A stretch of 36,812 nt of DNA, taken from NCBI GenBank assembly GCA_002390205.1, contig DGOV01000053.1, positions 10,396-47,207 of the forward strand, given 5' to 3'. The notes beneath the pieces are model-generated. The model did not search any database. It was not told where the DNA came from and saw only the letters and a program-made list of their open reading frames with translations. The position numbers and the translations under genes are program-made. Shown here in pieces: positions 7,969-17,328 of this stretch. Within the stretch, counting starts at the first letter, position 1. Every line of letters begins with the position of its first letter. The stretch is from Proteobacteria bacterium UBA4457 (GTDB lineage Bacteria > Pseudomonadota > Gammaproteobacteria > Ga0077536).

Positions 7969-9507
7969 TTAGGGGACCTTACGTTTGACGCTAAAATCAT
8001 GGTTGCTTTTTACTAATTTTCTTTTACTATTAAACCAGAGAGAAAGTAGGATTGTAACGCCGAGGTTAGGTCCTAGCGCAATTATACCTGGGTGAAAACC
8101 AAAAACTTTGCCATTAGTGACAAACGATAAATTACCAAAAGCTATAATTAAAGCTAACGTGACTCCCACTATCAGACCAGCCATTACCGCTCGGCCGTCA
8201 AGCTTTTTCCAATTTATGCCCATAATAAAAGCAGGAACTAACTGCAAGAGCATATCTAGTTTTCGATCAAGGAGTTGAACCAATGATGATTTATCCTTAA
8301 GTGTTATTGCTAAAACGACCAGAAAAACGAGCATGAGGCAAGACAGAGCTTTGCCTAAACGTGTGAGTCCTTCTTCCGACAGACTTTGAGGAAAGAGTTT
8401 AGCGAAAACATCCTTGGTGAGCATGGACGATAGCGAGAGCAAGGCAGAGTCAGCCGTCGACATCATCGCGGCAAGAATTGCAGAAAGAATGAGGACTACA
8501 AGCATATTGCCGAGCACAGAGTGCAGCTGTACTTCCCTAAGCACCTGACCAAAAATTTGATCGGATGAAGCGCCTTCAAGACCAGGAAGATAAGCTAGAG
8601 CCATAATGCCCGCGATCAAAGAAATAAGCATCGTGGGTACAGGCATGAAAGCCATTAAAGTCATACTATGTTTTAGCGTTTTCAGGGAACTTGCTGCGTA
8701 GATTCTTTGTATCGCTTGAGGGTAGAGGCATATACCAAAACCAACAGCAAGTATATAGGATAGCCACTGGCGACACTGGTCCGCCGATGGGACTAAGACT
8801 TTTCGTGAGCCAGTAGTTAAATCGACATGCATTAGCATTTGGGTTGCTTTTCCAAGAGAACCAAAGCGGTCGAACAACATCACTATTAAGACTGCGAAGC
8901 CAATCATTAACACACCGCCTTGCAGTGCATCGGTCCATACAACCGCGCGCATACCCCCTAAGGTGCCGTAGGCGAGCATGATGAGTGCAAGAATAATAAC
9001 CCCTACATTATAAGAGGTTGCCCCTGATTCAGGATTAAGCCCCTGCATAGCTCGTCCCATAGCCATTAATTGTGCTAATAAGAAATTAGCAAGCACCGCT
9101 ACCATTACAAGAGTGACAAGAAGCACCAGTAATTTATTTTGATATCGGTTATTTATATAATCTCCGGGTGTTAAGAACCCATTTTTTTTTGCCAGTAAAT
9201 GTAGCTTAGGAGCGAATAGAAGATAGACGACAATTACAGCGGTCATGAAGTGTAAGCTCACGATCCATGCGTACCCTATCCGATAGGTGGCTCCGGTAAA
9301 AGCAAAGAATGTATTTCCACTGTATTGAGTGGCGAACAGAGTCATAAATAACATTAGAGTCCCGAATCCGTTCCCGGCTAAGTAGAAATCCCGCATTGTA
9401 TTTTCGGTTCTGGCTTTTTTTGCAATCCAACCTATTAGTAGAAGAGAACCTAGGTAACAGCTGACAAAAAGCCATGCTCCTAAACTTAAAGGGACGAGAT
9501 TATTCAT
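7969..9507 (-). CDS. Sodium:solute symporter (SSS family, PanF-like)
   Basis: Membrane transporter of the SSS/SLC5 family, which couples Na+ to uptake of an organic solute. Starting from ATG 9507 it has 512 residues with about 13 hydrophobic segments. Visible family features are FYLAGNGFGTLMLFMTLFATQYSGNTFFAFTG near 32-63 (the sodium-site helix region), AYGTLGGMRAVVWTDALQG near 185-203, and ILAAMMSTADSALLSLSSM near 350-370. The mix resembles pantothenate symporters, but substrate cannot be fixed from sequence. ATG 9507 overlaps the stop of the small membrane protein upstream by 8 bases; a longer frame to 9537 is less likely. Only 3 bases separate it from trpE. Confidence 0.88.
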   Translation of the reverse strand: MNNLVPLSLGAWLFVSCYLGSLLLIGWIAKKARTENTMRDFYLAGNGFGTLMLFMTLFATQYSGNTFFAFTGATYRIGYAWIVSLHFMTAVIVVYLLFAPKLHLLAKKNGFLTPGDYINNRYQNKLLVLLVTLVMVAVLANFLLAQLMAMGRAMQGLNPESGATSYNVGVIILALIMLAYGTLGGMRAVVWTDALQGGVLMIGFAVLIVMLFDRFGSLGKATQMLMHVDLTTGSRKVLVPSADQCRQWLSYILAVGFGICLYPQAIQRIYAASSLKTLKHSMTLMAFMPVPTMLISLIAGIMALAYLPGLEGASSDQIFGQVLREVQLHSVLGNMLVVLILSAILAAMMSTADSALLSLSSMLTKDVFAKLFPQSLSEEGLTRLGKALSCLMLVFLVVLAITLKDKSSLVQLLDRKLDMLLQLVPAFIMGINWKKLDGRAVMAGLIVGVTLALIIAFGNLSFVTNGKVFGFHPGIIALGPNLGVTILLSLWFNSKRKLVKSNHDFSVKRKVP

Positions 9508-9685
9508 CGGGCGCGCGAGCTTTCGAATGCAAGGCAATAGCCGTAACGATAGAAGCTAGGATGGAAACGACAATTGAGCTGATGACCCAGCCAGGAAATC
9601 CCATCCAGACTAGCGTGCTATCTGCAGGCCAATACCAAGGGATACCCAAGCAAAGTAAAATTAAATATATTAAAAGAAGGCCCAT
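9500..9685 (-). CDS. Small membrane protein, probable partner of the symporter
   Basis: A 61-residue protein with two hydrophobic helices (about 1-17 and 33-53) joined by a segment with WYWP and GFPGW. Such small two-helix proteins of the DUF997/DUF3311 type commonly sit directly before SSS symporter genes, for example yhdT before panF in E. coli. The family call here is by length, topology, the GFPxW motif and position, so it is tentative. Its stop overlaps the symporter start (ATGAATAA), a sign of coupled translation. The gene begins 20 bases after the VWA gene. No clear ribosome site precedes the ATG at 9685. Confidence 0.7.
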   Translation of the reverse strand: MGLLLIYLILLCLGIPWYWPADSTLVWMGFPGWVISSIVVSILASIVTAIALHSKARAPDE

Positions 9686-9705
9686 TCGTAAATTAAAAAC
9701 AGGGC

Positions 9706-10890
9706 TTAATGGGATTTCTTAAGTGTCTTCATCGCTCGTTCAAGGCCGTCTATGGTAAGTGGGAACATGCGATCTGAGAGTAGCTCTTTTATCATGCCAA
9801 TCGAGGGGATATGGCCCCAATACTCCTCTGGTTGAGGATTGATCCATACAGCATAAGGAAATATCGCTAACAATCTTGCGATCCATGTCGCGCCGGCTTC
9901 TTCATTCCAATGTTCAACGCTGCCGCCGGCATTCATTATTTCGTAAGGGCTCATCGTCGCGTCACCTACAAACACTATTTTATGGTCAGCTCCATATGTC
10001 CTCATTAATTGTTGTGTTGGTATTTTAGCGTGGAAGCGCATTGTATTGTCTTTCCACACCGTCTCATACAAAAAGTTATGGAAGTAGTGATATTCTAAAT
10101 GCTTAAACTCAGTTTTTGCTGCTGAAAAAAGTTCTTCACAGACCTTCACATAAGGATCCATAGAGCCACCCACATCTAGAAATAGCAACATTTTTGTAGC
10201 ATTACGTTTTTCGGCTACCATTTTTATATCGAGTAAGCCCGAGTTTCGCGCAGTGGAATTTATAGTATCGTCGAGATCAAGTTCATCTTGAGCACCTTCT
10301 CGCGCAAATTTTCTAAGTCTACGGAGGGCAAGCTTAATATTTCTGGTGCCGAGTTCTACGTTGTCGTCTAGGTTTCGATACTCTCTCTTATCCCACACTT
10401 TAACCGCACGACCATGCCTTCCTTTCTCTTGGCCTATCCTAACCCCTTCGGGGTTATAGCCATCCGCACCAAATGGCGATGTGCCCCCAGTGCCAATCAT
10501 TTTACTTCCACCTTGATGTTTTTTCTTCTGTTCCTCAAGACGCTTTTTAAGCGTCTCCATGAGCTTGTCCCAGCCGCCTAGAGCTTCAATTTCTGCTTTT
10601 TCTTCCTCAGTGAGATGGAGTTTTTTGTGTGCTTGAAGCCACTCTAAAGGGATATCCCCTATAATTTCGTCGAAGAGCATCTCCTGCCCTTTGAAATGCT
10701 CTCCAAAAACCTGGTCGAACCGATCAAAAAAACGCTCATCTTTGATTAGACATGTACGCGCCAAATAATAAAAATTATCGACACTATAGTCCGCAATTTT
10801 TGCTTCAAGGCCCCCTAGTAAAGTCATCCACTCAGTAATGGTGACAGGGATCTGAACCTTTCGGAGCTTGTAAAATAAATCAGTTAGCAC
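9706..10890 (-). CDS. VWA domain protein, CoxE-like
   Basis: Metal-binding von Willebrand A protein of the kind paired with MoxR ATPases; such pairs act as chaperones that mature or insert cofactors into target enzymes. From GTG 10890 it has 394 residues. An N-terminal helical part is followed by a charged, lysine-rich linker (near 120-150). The C-terminal VWA domain starts about residue 235 with LLFLDVGGSM, which carries the MIDAS DxGxS. A second conserved stretch reads IVFVGDATMSPYEI. The GTG start overlaps the stop of the ATPase gene by 11 bases; an in-frame extension to 10959 would lie inside that gene and is unlikely. The target enzyme is unknown. Confidence 0.88.
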   Translation of the reverse strand: MLTDLFYKLRKVQIPVTITEWMTLLGGLEAKIADYSVDNFYYLARTCLIKDERFFDRFDQVFGEHFKGQEMLFDEIIGDIPLEWLQAHKKLHLTEEEKAEIEALGGWDKLMETLKKRLEEQKKKHQGGSKMIGTGGTSPFGADGYNPEGVRIGQEKGRHGRAVKVWDKREYRNLDDNVELGTRNIKLALRRLRKFAREGAQDELDLDDTINSTARNSGLLDIKMVAEKRNATKMLLFLDVGGSMDPYVKVCEELFSAAKTEFKHLEYHYFHNFLYETVWKDNTMRFHAKIPTQQLMRTYGADHKIVFVGDATMSPYEIMNAGGSVEHWNEEAGATWIARLLAIFPYAVWINPQPEEYWGHIPSIGMIKELLSDRMFPLTIDGLERAMKTLKKSH

Positions 10891-11737
10891 GGTTTCTTCT
10901 TGACATAAAAACAAGACGTTCAAACAAATGAACGTCTTGTTCGTTCTTAAGAAGAGCACCGTACAGCTTAGGAATAGCTTTTCCTGTGTCTTTGTCTCTT
11001 AGGGTTTCGGGGGGAATGTCATCCGCTACAAGCAGTTTAATCCAGTCTAGTAACTCAGAAGTGGAAGGTCTCTTTTTAAGCCCAGGTAGATCTCTTAGCT
11101 CGAAAAAACAGCTTAACGCTTCCGCTAGCAGACGTTTTTTTACGTCTGGATAGTGAACCGCGACAATCGCCTCCATCGTAGTAGGCTCAGGGAAAGCGAT
11201 ATAGTGAAAGAAGCATCTTCTTAGGAATGCATCTGGGAGCTCTTTTTCATTATTACTTGTGATAATAATAATTGGCCTGTTACGCGCTTTGACTGTCTTT
11301 TTAGTTTCATATACAAAGAATTCCATCCTATCAAGTTCTTGTAGTAAGTCATTTGGAAACTCAATATCCGCTTTATCTATTTCGTCTATCAGCAGAACGA
11401 CTTGTTCTTCCGCTTCAAATGCTTCCCAAAGTTTCCCTTTTACAATGTAGTTAGAGATATCATGGACTGCTTCTTCCCCTAGCTGCGAATCTCTCAGCCG
11501 CGCCACCGCGTCATATTCATACAGACCTTGTGCTGCTTTTGTTGTCGATTTAATGTGCCATTGAATTAGGTTTTTCCCGAGAGATGCAGCAACCTCTTCC
11601 GCTAGCATAGTTTTTCCCGTTCCAGGTTCGCCCTTAATGATTAGAGGTTTTTCAAGAGTAATAGCAGCGTTCACGGCCATCATTAGGTCTTCAGTTACGA
11701 TATAGTTATCAGTTCCTTCAAAGCGTTTTTTTGTCAT
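10880..11737 (-). CDS. MoxR-type AAA+ ATPase
   Basis: AAA+ chaperone-like ATPase that works with the VWA protein encoded just downstream. Of 285 residues, Walker A is GEPGTGKT (36-43), Walker B is VVLLIDEIDKAD (about 114-125), sensor-1 lies in IIIITSNNEKELPDAFLRRC near 152-171, and the arginine finger is probably within FLRRCFF. The length and order match MoxR proteins of the CoxD type. The stop overlaps the GTG start of the VWA gene. No molybdenum or CO-dehydrogenase genes are in the window, so the client is open. The ribosome site is weak. Confidence 0.93.
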   Translation of the reverse strand: MTKKRFEGTDNYIVTEDLMMAVNAAITLEKPLIIKGEPGTGKTMLAEEVAASLGKNLIQWHIKSTTKAAQGLYEYDAVARLRDSQLGEEAVHDISNYIVKGKLWEAFEAEEQVVLLIDEIDKADIEFPNDLLQELDRMEFFVYETKKTVKARNRPIIIITSNNEKELPDAFLRRCFFHYIAFPEPTTMEAIVAVHYPDVKKRLLAEALSCFFELRDLPGLKKRPSTSELLDWIKLLVADDIPPETLRDKDTGKAIPKLYGALLKNEQDVHLFERLVFMSRRNRAN

Positions 11738-11877
11738 GATTTGCTACTTTATATTTTGTATGATTAACAGCGAGTTGTGTATAGTTTAAAGGATGTCGGC
11801 ACGTTTCCCAAACATTAATGCTTTTGCGCTCCTCTGTTTCCCATCGCTTTGACTGTGCAGGAGTTGCTCAGAGTTAA

Positions 11878-12084
11878 CTAAGCATTTAAGTCGGGAATCA
11901 ACTTGCTTTTTAAACGCTCAATTTGGTCCTTCAGTTTTAATTTTCTTACCTTCATTCGCTTGATAAGTAGTTGGTCGCTCTGCTTGGCTGATATGACAGT
12001 CTCGATAGCGAGGTCTAGATCTCGATGCTCAGTTTCTAAATCATAAAGAGCATCACATAATCTGTTGGCCTCACTCTCATTCAT
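11878..12084 (-). CDS. YdcH-like small protein (DUF465 family)
   Basis: A 68-residue protein that is almost entirely helical and highly charged, with heptad-like spacing suited to a coiled coil. The pattern, with an N-terminal LxxEHRDLD segment and a C-terminal LKxRKLKLKDQIERLKSKL segment, is that of the DUF465/YdcH family, whose function is not established. It follows yajQ by 24 bases on the same strand and is probably co-transcribed. The 140 bases between it and the MoxR-type ATPase gene hold no gene and no convincing terminator. Confidence 0.85.
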   Translation of the reverse strand: MNESEANRLCDALYDLETEHRDLDLAIETVISAKQSDQLLIKRMKVRKLKLKDQIERLKSKLIPDLNA

Positions 12085-12108
12085 CTTTATTAGAACTAGG
12101 TGGCACGC

Positions 12109-12591
12109 CTAGTCGCGAAAGTTTTTGAACTGTAATGGATAAGTTTGTTGACTTTCTTTGACGGCGCTAATTGCATCTTGCAGAACATTTCGGCTTTTCC
12201 CCGTTACCCTAAGTTGTTCATCTTGCATTTGCACCTGTACTTTCAGTCTAGATTTCTTGATTATTTTGACCAGGTCGCGCCCTAAATCTTTATCGATACC
12301 CTCTCTTACTAAGATGTGCTGCCTGGTCTCACTTAGGTTAGAGGTTAATGCTTTTAGCTCTAGGCAGTGCACATCAATTCCTCTCTTTACTAGCTTAGAC
12401 TGCAATATTTCTAACATTTGTCGTGTCTGAAACTCAGCTTCTGCAATCAACACGATTTCACTATCGTTGTATTCAACCTTTACTTTTTTACCCTTAAAGT
12501 CAAAGCGTGTCGCTAGTTCACGGTTTGCTTGATCTACCGCATTTTTTAGTTCTTGTTTCTCGAATACAGACACGATATCAAAACTTGGCAT
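12109..12591 (-). CDS. yajQ: YajQ family nucleotide-binding protein
   Basis: YajQ proteins have two ferredoxin-like domains; relatives have been reported to bind cyclic di-GMP or nucleotides. The 160-residue product starts MPSFDIVSVFEKQELKNAVD and contains the conserved TRFDFKG segment near 29-35 and the closing VKESQQTYPLQFKNFRD. ATG 12591 is preferred over GTG 12597, because AAGG lies about 10 bases before the ATG but only 4 before the GTG. It is divergent from the M16 peptidase gene and followed by the YdcH-like gene. Confidence 0.96.
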   Translation of the reverse strand: MPSFDIVSVFEKQELKNAVDQANRELATRFDFKGKKVKVEYNDSEIVLIAEAEFQTRQMLEILQSKLVKRGIDVHCLELKALTSNLSETRQHILVREGIDKDLGRDLVKIIKKSRLKVQVQMQDEQLRVTGKSRNVLQDAISAVKESQQTYPLQFKNFRD

Positions 12592-12810
12592 GAACACTAA
12601 CCTTTTAATTACGCTTATTGTCTATTATCTGTTAACTGTTAGAAACAATCATCTAGTTGGCTTAAAATATGATATTTTTGTCTCTCTGATGATTTAATAT
12701 ACCGATAAATTGTTTACCTTTTGAAGGTGTTAACATTGCTCGCCTAGACCGAGGTTTCTAGTTTTAGATTATTGTGTACCCTGATTAACGTAAAGTTTAA
12801 GGTAAATTAA

Positions 12811-15735
12811 GTGGGATTGAGTAAAAAAAGTTTATTTACATGTATTAACAAGCGTTTAGTAAAAAGCCTTGGTGTCCGTTTGGCAGAATATGTTCATGAG
12901 CCATCAGGAGCTAGGCACTACCATTTAGATTGTGATGATACTAACAATGCTTTTATGGTGGCTTTTATGACGCTTCCAACGGATTCGACTGGTGTAGCAC
13001 ACGTTTTAGAGCACACAGCTCTATGTGGTAGCTCTAATTACCCAGTGCGTGACCCTTTCTTTATGATGCTGCGACGATCTCTTAATACGTATATGAATGC
13101 TTTTACTGGCAGTGACACTACTGCCTATCCTTTTGCTACTCAAAACAAAAAAGACTTCGATAATTTACTGAAAGTTTACTTAGACGCCGCTTTTTTCCCA
13201 ATTCTTCATCCTTTAGATTTTGCTCAAGAAGGCTGCCGTATCGAGTTTGAGAGCGATGATGTGAAAAACCCATTGACTTATCAAGGAGTTGTCTACAATG
13301 AAATGAAAGGGGCGATGAGTCCACCTTCTTCAAATTTGTGGCAGCACGTTTATAGCACTCTTTTCCCCGACACTCCATATCGACATAACAGTGGTGGTGA
13401 CCCCTCACAGATCCCTAATTTGTCTCATGAAGCATTGAAGGCATTTCATGCAAAGCATTATTGTCCCGCGAACGCAGTTTTTATGACCTACGGAAGTTTT
13501 TCAGCAAGTGAACACCAAACTCGTTTTCAAGAGTTAGTGCTTGATCGCTGTGGCAAGGGTACAAAAAACACAAAAACCCTGCATCAGCCTAGCTTTTCGA
13601 GCAGATCAACTCTGGTGACGTCTTACAACGTTGATCGCAAAGATGATCGAATGACTCATTTAGTTTGGGCATGGGTCGTGGGAGATGCCACAGATCCTGA
13701 CCAACTTATGGAAGCTCACTTGATTTCGTCAATTCTTCTAGAGCATAGCGGTTCACCTTTACGTCACTTTTTAGAAACGACGTCTCTGGCAAACTCACCA
13801 TCAGAGCTTTGTGGGATAGACGACTCGGCCAGGCAACTGGTTTTCTTTTGCGGAGTTGAAGGAAGTGAAGCGGATAATGCTGATAAGATAGAAGAAGAGA
13901 TCTATCGCGTGGTCAACAAGGTGGCGTCTGATGGTATTTCAGCTGCGGAAATAAATGGGATTATCGATCGTTTGGAGCTGGCACAGAGAGATATCGGAGG
14001 GGGATCGTACCCTTTCGGCTTGCAGCTTATGAGTCGAGTCCTGCCTGCAGCGATACATAGCGCCAATGTCTGGGATCTATTGAATCTCGAGCCTACGATT
14101 GATAAATTGAGAAAATCGGTCAACAGGGCTGATTACATAGAAGGTTTATTTAAAAAGCTTCTTATTGAAAATCAGCATGCTTCGAGAATTAGTATGCTCC
14201 CGGAAGAAAATAAGTCAGCGAGGGAGTCGAGAGTTGAGAGTGACCAATTGTCATCACTCAGAGGAAAACTTTCTGCCTTAGAGGAAAATGTCGTGATGAA
14301 AAGCGCTGATGCATTAAAGCAGAGGCAGGGCGCGGAAGATGATCCAGATATTTTGCCGCAAGTCACTCTTGCAGATGTGCCGTCAGAAATTAAGGTTGTA
14401 AACCCTTCTAGCGCGAGGGTCTTTCAGAACTACAAAAATTGTCTTGTCAATGAGTACGCAGTTGCCTCAAATGGTATTTTTCGAGCAAAAATTGCCTATC
14501 AAATTCCATTTTTGACACCCTTAGAGCTTTCCTATTTCCCTCTCTGGTGCGAGTATTTAACTGAATTTGGGAGTTCTTCTGACGGATATGCTTCCACGCA
14601 AGCTCGAAGAGCTATGGTTGGAGACTTTTCGGTATATGGGATGGTTAGACCGGACCCATCGGATAGCAAAATTCACCACGCTTGGCTTATTTTGGGCGCT
14701 AAAGGCCTTGCCCGTAAGCGACACGAACTCTTAGATATTTTAGTGCGTATCCTACCAAACGTGCGATTTGATGAATCATTAAGACTCAAAGATCTTTTAA
14801 TGCAGTCAAAGGCTGAGCTTGAACAATCGATAACTGACAAAGCTCACCACATGGCGATTTTAGCTGCGGGTGCCTCACGATCACCAATGGGCATGCTTGC
14901 TGAGTTATGGGATGGAGCCACTTCAGTGAAGCTTCTGCAAGCTTTGTCGAAAACTAAAGCAGGAAGTGCTGAGGCGACCCTAATCTTCCAGACTTTTGAA
15001 TCTATTCGGGAGAAACTAGTTGGCACTTCTTTTCGTACCGCCTTTGTCGGAGAGGGCGCATCGCTTTTAGATGTTGATTTGGATGTCTCCCTAATACGAC
15101 CTGAGAAGGCGTTAGAAAACTTGAAGCTAGAAAAGCTAGATCTGTCAAGAATGGAGACGAGAGACGAAAATGCTTGGGTGATCAATTCTCAAGTAAATTT
15201 TTGTGCAAAGGTTCTCCAAGCCGGAGATGACAACCAAAAAGACGCGCCGCCACTTTCTGTATTGGCGAGATATATACAAGATGGTTTTCTACATCAGCAT
15301 ATTCGTGAGCAAGGAGGAGCGTATGGTGGTGGTGCAGCCTATGATGCCGATAGCAGGTCGTTCAGATTCTATTCCTACCGTGACCCACGATTGACAGAGA
15401 CGTTTAACGATTTTACTAGATCAGTGGAATGGTTTTTGAATGATCGTAGCGAGAGTCGTCTGGAAGAGTCTATCCTAGGCATAGTTCGCGCTCTAGACCA
15501 GCCGTCTTCTCCCTCTGGAGAGGCTGAGCGTGCTTTTTCAGATGAGTTGTTTGGTCGCAGTCATGAGTTCAAAAAGGATTTTAGGGATAGTGTCCTTGCG
15601 GTAACCCACGATAGTCTAAGGGAAGTTTGTGAGAAATATCTTTTAAGCGATGACGCTGGCTTAGGTGTTTTTTGTAAATCTGGGAACGAGCAAGTACTGA
15701 CTACTCTGGGTCTACGGGTTGGGGAGCTTTTATAG
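12811..15735 (+). CDS. M16C zinc metallopeptidase, presequence-protease-like
   Basis: Large inverzincin peptidase of the PreP/falcilysin type, which degrades unfolded peptides in a closed chamber. The 974 residues match the family length. The inverted zinc motif HxxEH is H64-V-L-E-H68, with the third ligand in YNEMKGAMSPP near 167. LNTYMNAFTGSDTTAYPF near 91-108 is typical. The C-terminal half carries the REQGGAYGGGAAYDADSRSF strand that holds the conserved tyrosine. There is no signal peptide, so it should be cytosolic. It starts at GTG with AAGG about 10 bases before. The APH-type kinase gene follows after 34 bases. Confidence 0.95.
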   Translation: MGLSKKSLFTCINKRLVKSLGVRLAEYVHEPSGARHYHLDCDDTNNAFMVAFMTLPTDSTGVAHVLEHTALCGSSNYPVRDPFFMMLRRSLNTYMNAFTGSDTTAYPFATQNKKDFDNLLKVYLDAAFFPILHPLDFAQEGCRIEFESDDVKNPLTYQGVVYNEMKGAMSPPSSNLWQHVYSTLFPDTPYRHNSGGDPSQIPNLSHEALKAFHAKHYCPANAVFMTYGSFSASEHQTRFQELVLDRCGKGTKNTKTLHQPSFSSRSTLVTSYNVDRKDDRMTHLVWAWVVGDATDPDQLMEAHLISSILLEHSGSPLRHFLETTSLANSPSELCGIDDSARQLVFFCGVEGSEADNADKIEEEIYRVVNKVASDGISAAEINGIIDRLELAQRDIGGGSYPFGLQLMSRVLPAAIHSANVWDLLNLEPTIDKLRKSVNRADYIEGLFKKLLIENQHASRISMLPEENKSARESRVESDQLSSLRGKLSALEENVVMKSADALKQRQGAEDDPDILPQVTLADVPSEIKVVNPSSARVFQNYKNCLVNEYAVASNGIFRAKIAYQIPFLTPLELSYFPLWCEYLTEFGSSSDGYASTQARRAMVGDFSVYGMVRPDPSDSKIHHAWLILGAKGLARKRHELLDILVRILPNVRFDESLRLKDLLMQSKAELEQSITDKAHHMAILAAGASRSPMGMLAELWDGATSVKLLQALSKTKAGSAEATLIFQTFESIREKLVGTSFRTAFVGEGASLLDVDLDVSLIRPEKALENLKLEKLDLSRMETRDENAWVINSQVNFCAKVLQAGDDNQKDAPPLSVLARYIQDGFLHQHIREQGGAYGGGAAYDADSRSFRFYSYRDPRLTETFNDFTRSVEWFLNDRSESRLEESILGIVRALDQPSSPSGEAERAFSDELFGRSHEFKKDFRDSVLAVTHDSLREVCEKYLLSDDAGLGVFCKSGNEQVLTTLGLRVGELL

Positions 15736-15769
15736 TGTCTAAACATTCTCTATAAGTGGGCGCTTACTT

Positions 15770-16780
15770 TTGAAAAAACCTCTAGATAGTATATTTTTTG
15801 TTTCTGAGAAATATTCATTACTTCCTTTGAAAGTAGAAAGAATTCCCCATGGGCTAGTTAATGAAACCTTTAAGCTCGAGACGGCCTTAGGTGAGAAATA
15901 TGTCTTACAGAGATTGAATCCTATCTTTAATGAGTCGACTAACGCGGCTGTGCATTCGGTGACTACCTTTCTGAAGGAAAAGGGGTTTTTGGCTCCCAGT
16001 CTAGTCCTGACGACTGATAATCAAATTTCGGTTAACTTTGAACAGAGGATTTGGCGACTTTTCACTTACGTTGAAGGTGTAGTGCTCCCAAAAGTCGACA
16101 GCCCCGAAATTGCTGCATCAGCGGGCAAAATTCTCGCTAAATTCCATTTGCTGATGCATGATTTCGAGCCGGCGGCGCTAGCTGATAGATCGCAAGTCCA
16201 TGATTTTAAAAAGTATTTTGACCACCTTAGGTCTACTCGTTTTAGACTTAAAAACCATCGTCTTTTTGCAGACATGCAGCCTCTTTATCGGAGGTTAGAG
16301 TATCTGGTCAATGCCTTGGCCCCACTTGATGTAGGACCTAATTGGATAGTGCACGGAGATCCTAAAATATCTAATATTATGTTTTCTGAGACAGCCCTTG
16401 AGGCTATATCTCTATTAGATTTTGACACGGTAGCGCGAGCGCCGGTTTTGCTTGAGCTTGGAGATGCAATGAGATCTTGGTGTAACCCCCTTGGCGAGGA
16501 CGATCCGACCGCGTATTTCGATAGAGATTTTTTCCAGGCAGCTCTAGTTGGTTACCAAGGTTCGATCGGCGACAGATACCGTTTGTTTTCATCCCAGCAA
16601 ATACTACTTGCCACTACTCAGATATTCCTTGAGCTGGCTTCTCGATTTTTATCTGACGCGTTGGAGGAACGTTATTTTGGTTGGGATGCTTCGACGTATA
16701 GAACTAGAGGTGAGCACAACTTAGTGCGAGCAGAGTCTCAGATTTCTGGTGCTGAGAGTATAATGTCGCTAATAAGTTAA
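15770..16780 (+). CDS. Aminoglycoside phosphotransferase-fold small-molecule kinase
   Basis: APH/homoserine-kinase fold of 336 residues. The catalytic loop is VHGDPKISNIMF (near 195-206), and the Mg-binding DFG-like site is LLDFDTV near 217-223. The N-terminal lobe has the glycine-containing PHGLVNETFKLE loop and YVLQRLNPIF with a lysine replaced by arginine or glutamine in the usual VLK position. These traits resemble N-acetylhexosamine 1-kinase and related sugar or amino-alcohol kinases more than resistance enzymes. The substrate is unknown. The start is TTG 15770 with only a weak ribosome site (GTGGG about 10 bases before), so the exact start is uncertain. Probably co-transcribed with the peptidase gene. 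Confidence 0.85.
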   Translation: MKKPLDSIFFVSEKYSLLPLKVERIPHGLVNETFKLETALGEKYVLQRLNPIFNESTNAAVHSVTTFLKEKGFLAPSLVLTTDNQISVNFEQRIWRLFTYVEGVVLPKVDSPEIAASAGKILAKFHLLMHDFEPAALADRSQVHDFKKYFDHLRSTRFRLKNHRLFADMQPLYRRLEYLVNALAPLDVGPNWIVHGDPKISNIMFSETALEAISLLDFDTVARAPVLLELGDAMRSWCNPLGEDDPTAYFDRDFFQAALVGYQGSIGDRYRLFSSQQILLATTQIFLELASRFLSDALEERYFGWDASTYRTRGEHNLVRAESQISGAESIMSLIS

Positions 16781-17019
16781 AGTTGAGCTATTTATGTTGA
16801 AGTAAAACTTCGTCAGTCTGAAGCCTTAGCAGCTGAGTTTTTAAAGGTTTTTTATGCTAGACTTAGCATTCGAACTTTCCTATTTGTCTTTAATTAGCGC
16901 TTTCGGTTCACACAGGCATGGCTTCGTGAGAAATGTCTTGCACGTTTTGCTCCTCGTTTTTTTAGAGGTTAAATTGGGCGTCAGGCTGACGATATTTTGT
17001 TTTCTTTTGGAGAAAGATC
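16781..17019 (+). other. Intergenic region before the small hypothetical gene
   Basis: 239 bases without a supported gene. A small hairpin-forming repeat (GAAGT-AAA-ACTTC) lies at about 16799-16811. A perfect 13-base palindrome, CGTCAG-G-CTGACG, occupies 16979-16991, followed by a T-rich stretch and the ribosome site of the next gene. A 62-codon frame at 16854 has AAAGG before its ATG but an implausible product. Confidence 0.5.
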
Positions 17020-17328
17020 ATGGTTGCTGGAGCGAAAACTAAAGAATCGATTGAAGCTGCTGCTATCGCAGCTGCTGAACTTTCAGCGAAATTGGCGATA
17101 TACCATGTCAGTCGGCTAGAAAAAACTAAATTAGACAATGCTGGGCCTGTAGGCTATCGCTATACGATAGAAGGCGGCTATGCACCTATCACGGGCTTCC
17201 GTATTGGTTCGAAAGAAGATGTGAGTGCTCATGCGACTTCTCTGGCCAAAGAGATGAATGAACGTAGAGGTTTGAAAGGCACCAAGCATATTGTTATTGG
17301 TAAGCCTCGTAAACCTCAAGCTTCGTAA
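17020..17328 (+). CDS. Small conserved-looking hypothetical protein
   Basis: I do not recognise this 102-residue protein. It has an alanine-rich helical N-terminus (about 1-30), a central segment YRYTIEGGYAPITGFRIGS that looks like a beta hairpin, another helix with HATSLAKEMNERRG, and a basic tail ending GKPRKPQAS. It is soluble and basic at the end, which would allow nucleic-acid binding, but that is a guess. A good GGAGAAAG ribosome site precedes ATG 17020. It stands alone between the APH-type kinase gene and the oppositely oriented tRNA-Leu, with short perfect palindromes on both sides (16979-16991 and 17351-17363). Confidence 0.8.
   Translation: MVAGAKTKESIEAAAIAAAELSAKLAIYHVSRLEKTKLDNAGPVGYRYTIEGGYAPITGFRIGSKEDVSAHATSLAKEMNERRGLKGTKHIVIGKPRKPQAS

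Noticed and set aside
10891..10959. Extension of the VWA gene into the MoxR-type gene
   Set aside because: It would encode residues unlike the family inside the ATPase gene; the GTG at 10890 gives the usual overlap and start.
12598..12810. Promoter pair between yajQ and the M16 gene
   Set aside because: Several AT-rich hexamers are present but none forms a convincing -35/-10 pair on either strand.
15770..16780. Possible antibiotic-resistance phosphotransferase
   Set aside because: The fold is shared, but motifs and core-genome context fit a metabolic kinase; nothing shows transfer.
16854..17042. 62-codon frame with AAAGG before its ATG
   Set aside because: The product is an unstructured hydrophobic mix and overlaps the better-supported gene at 17020; a leader peptide cannot be ruled out but is not supported.
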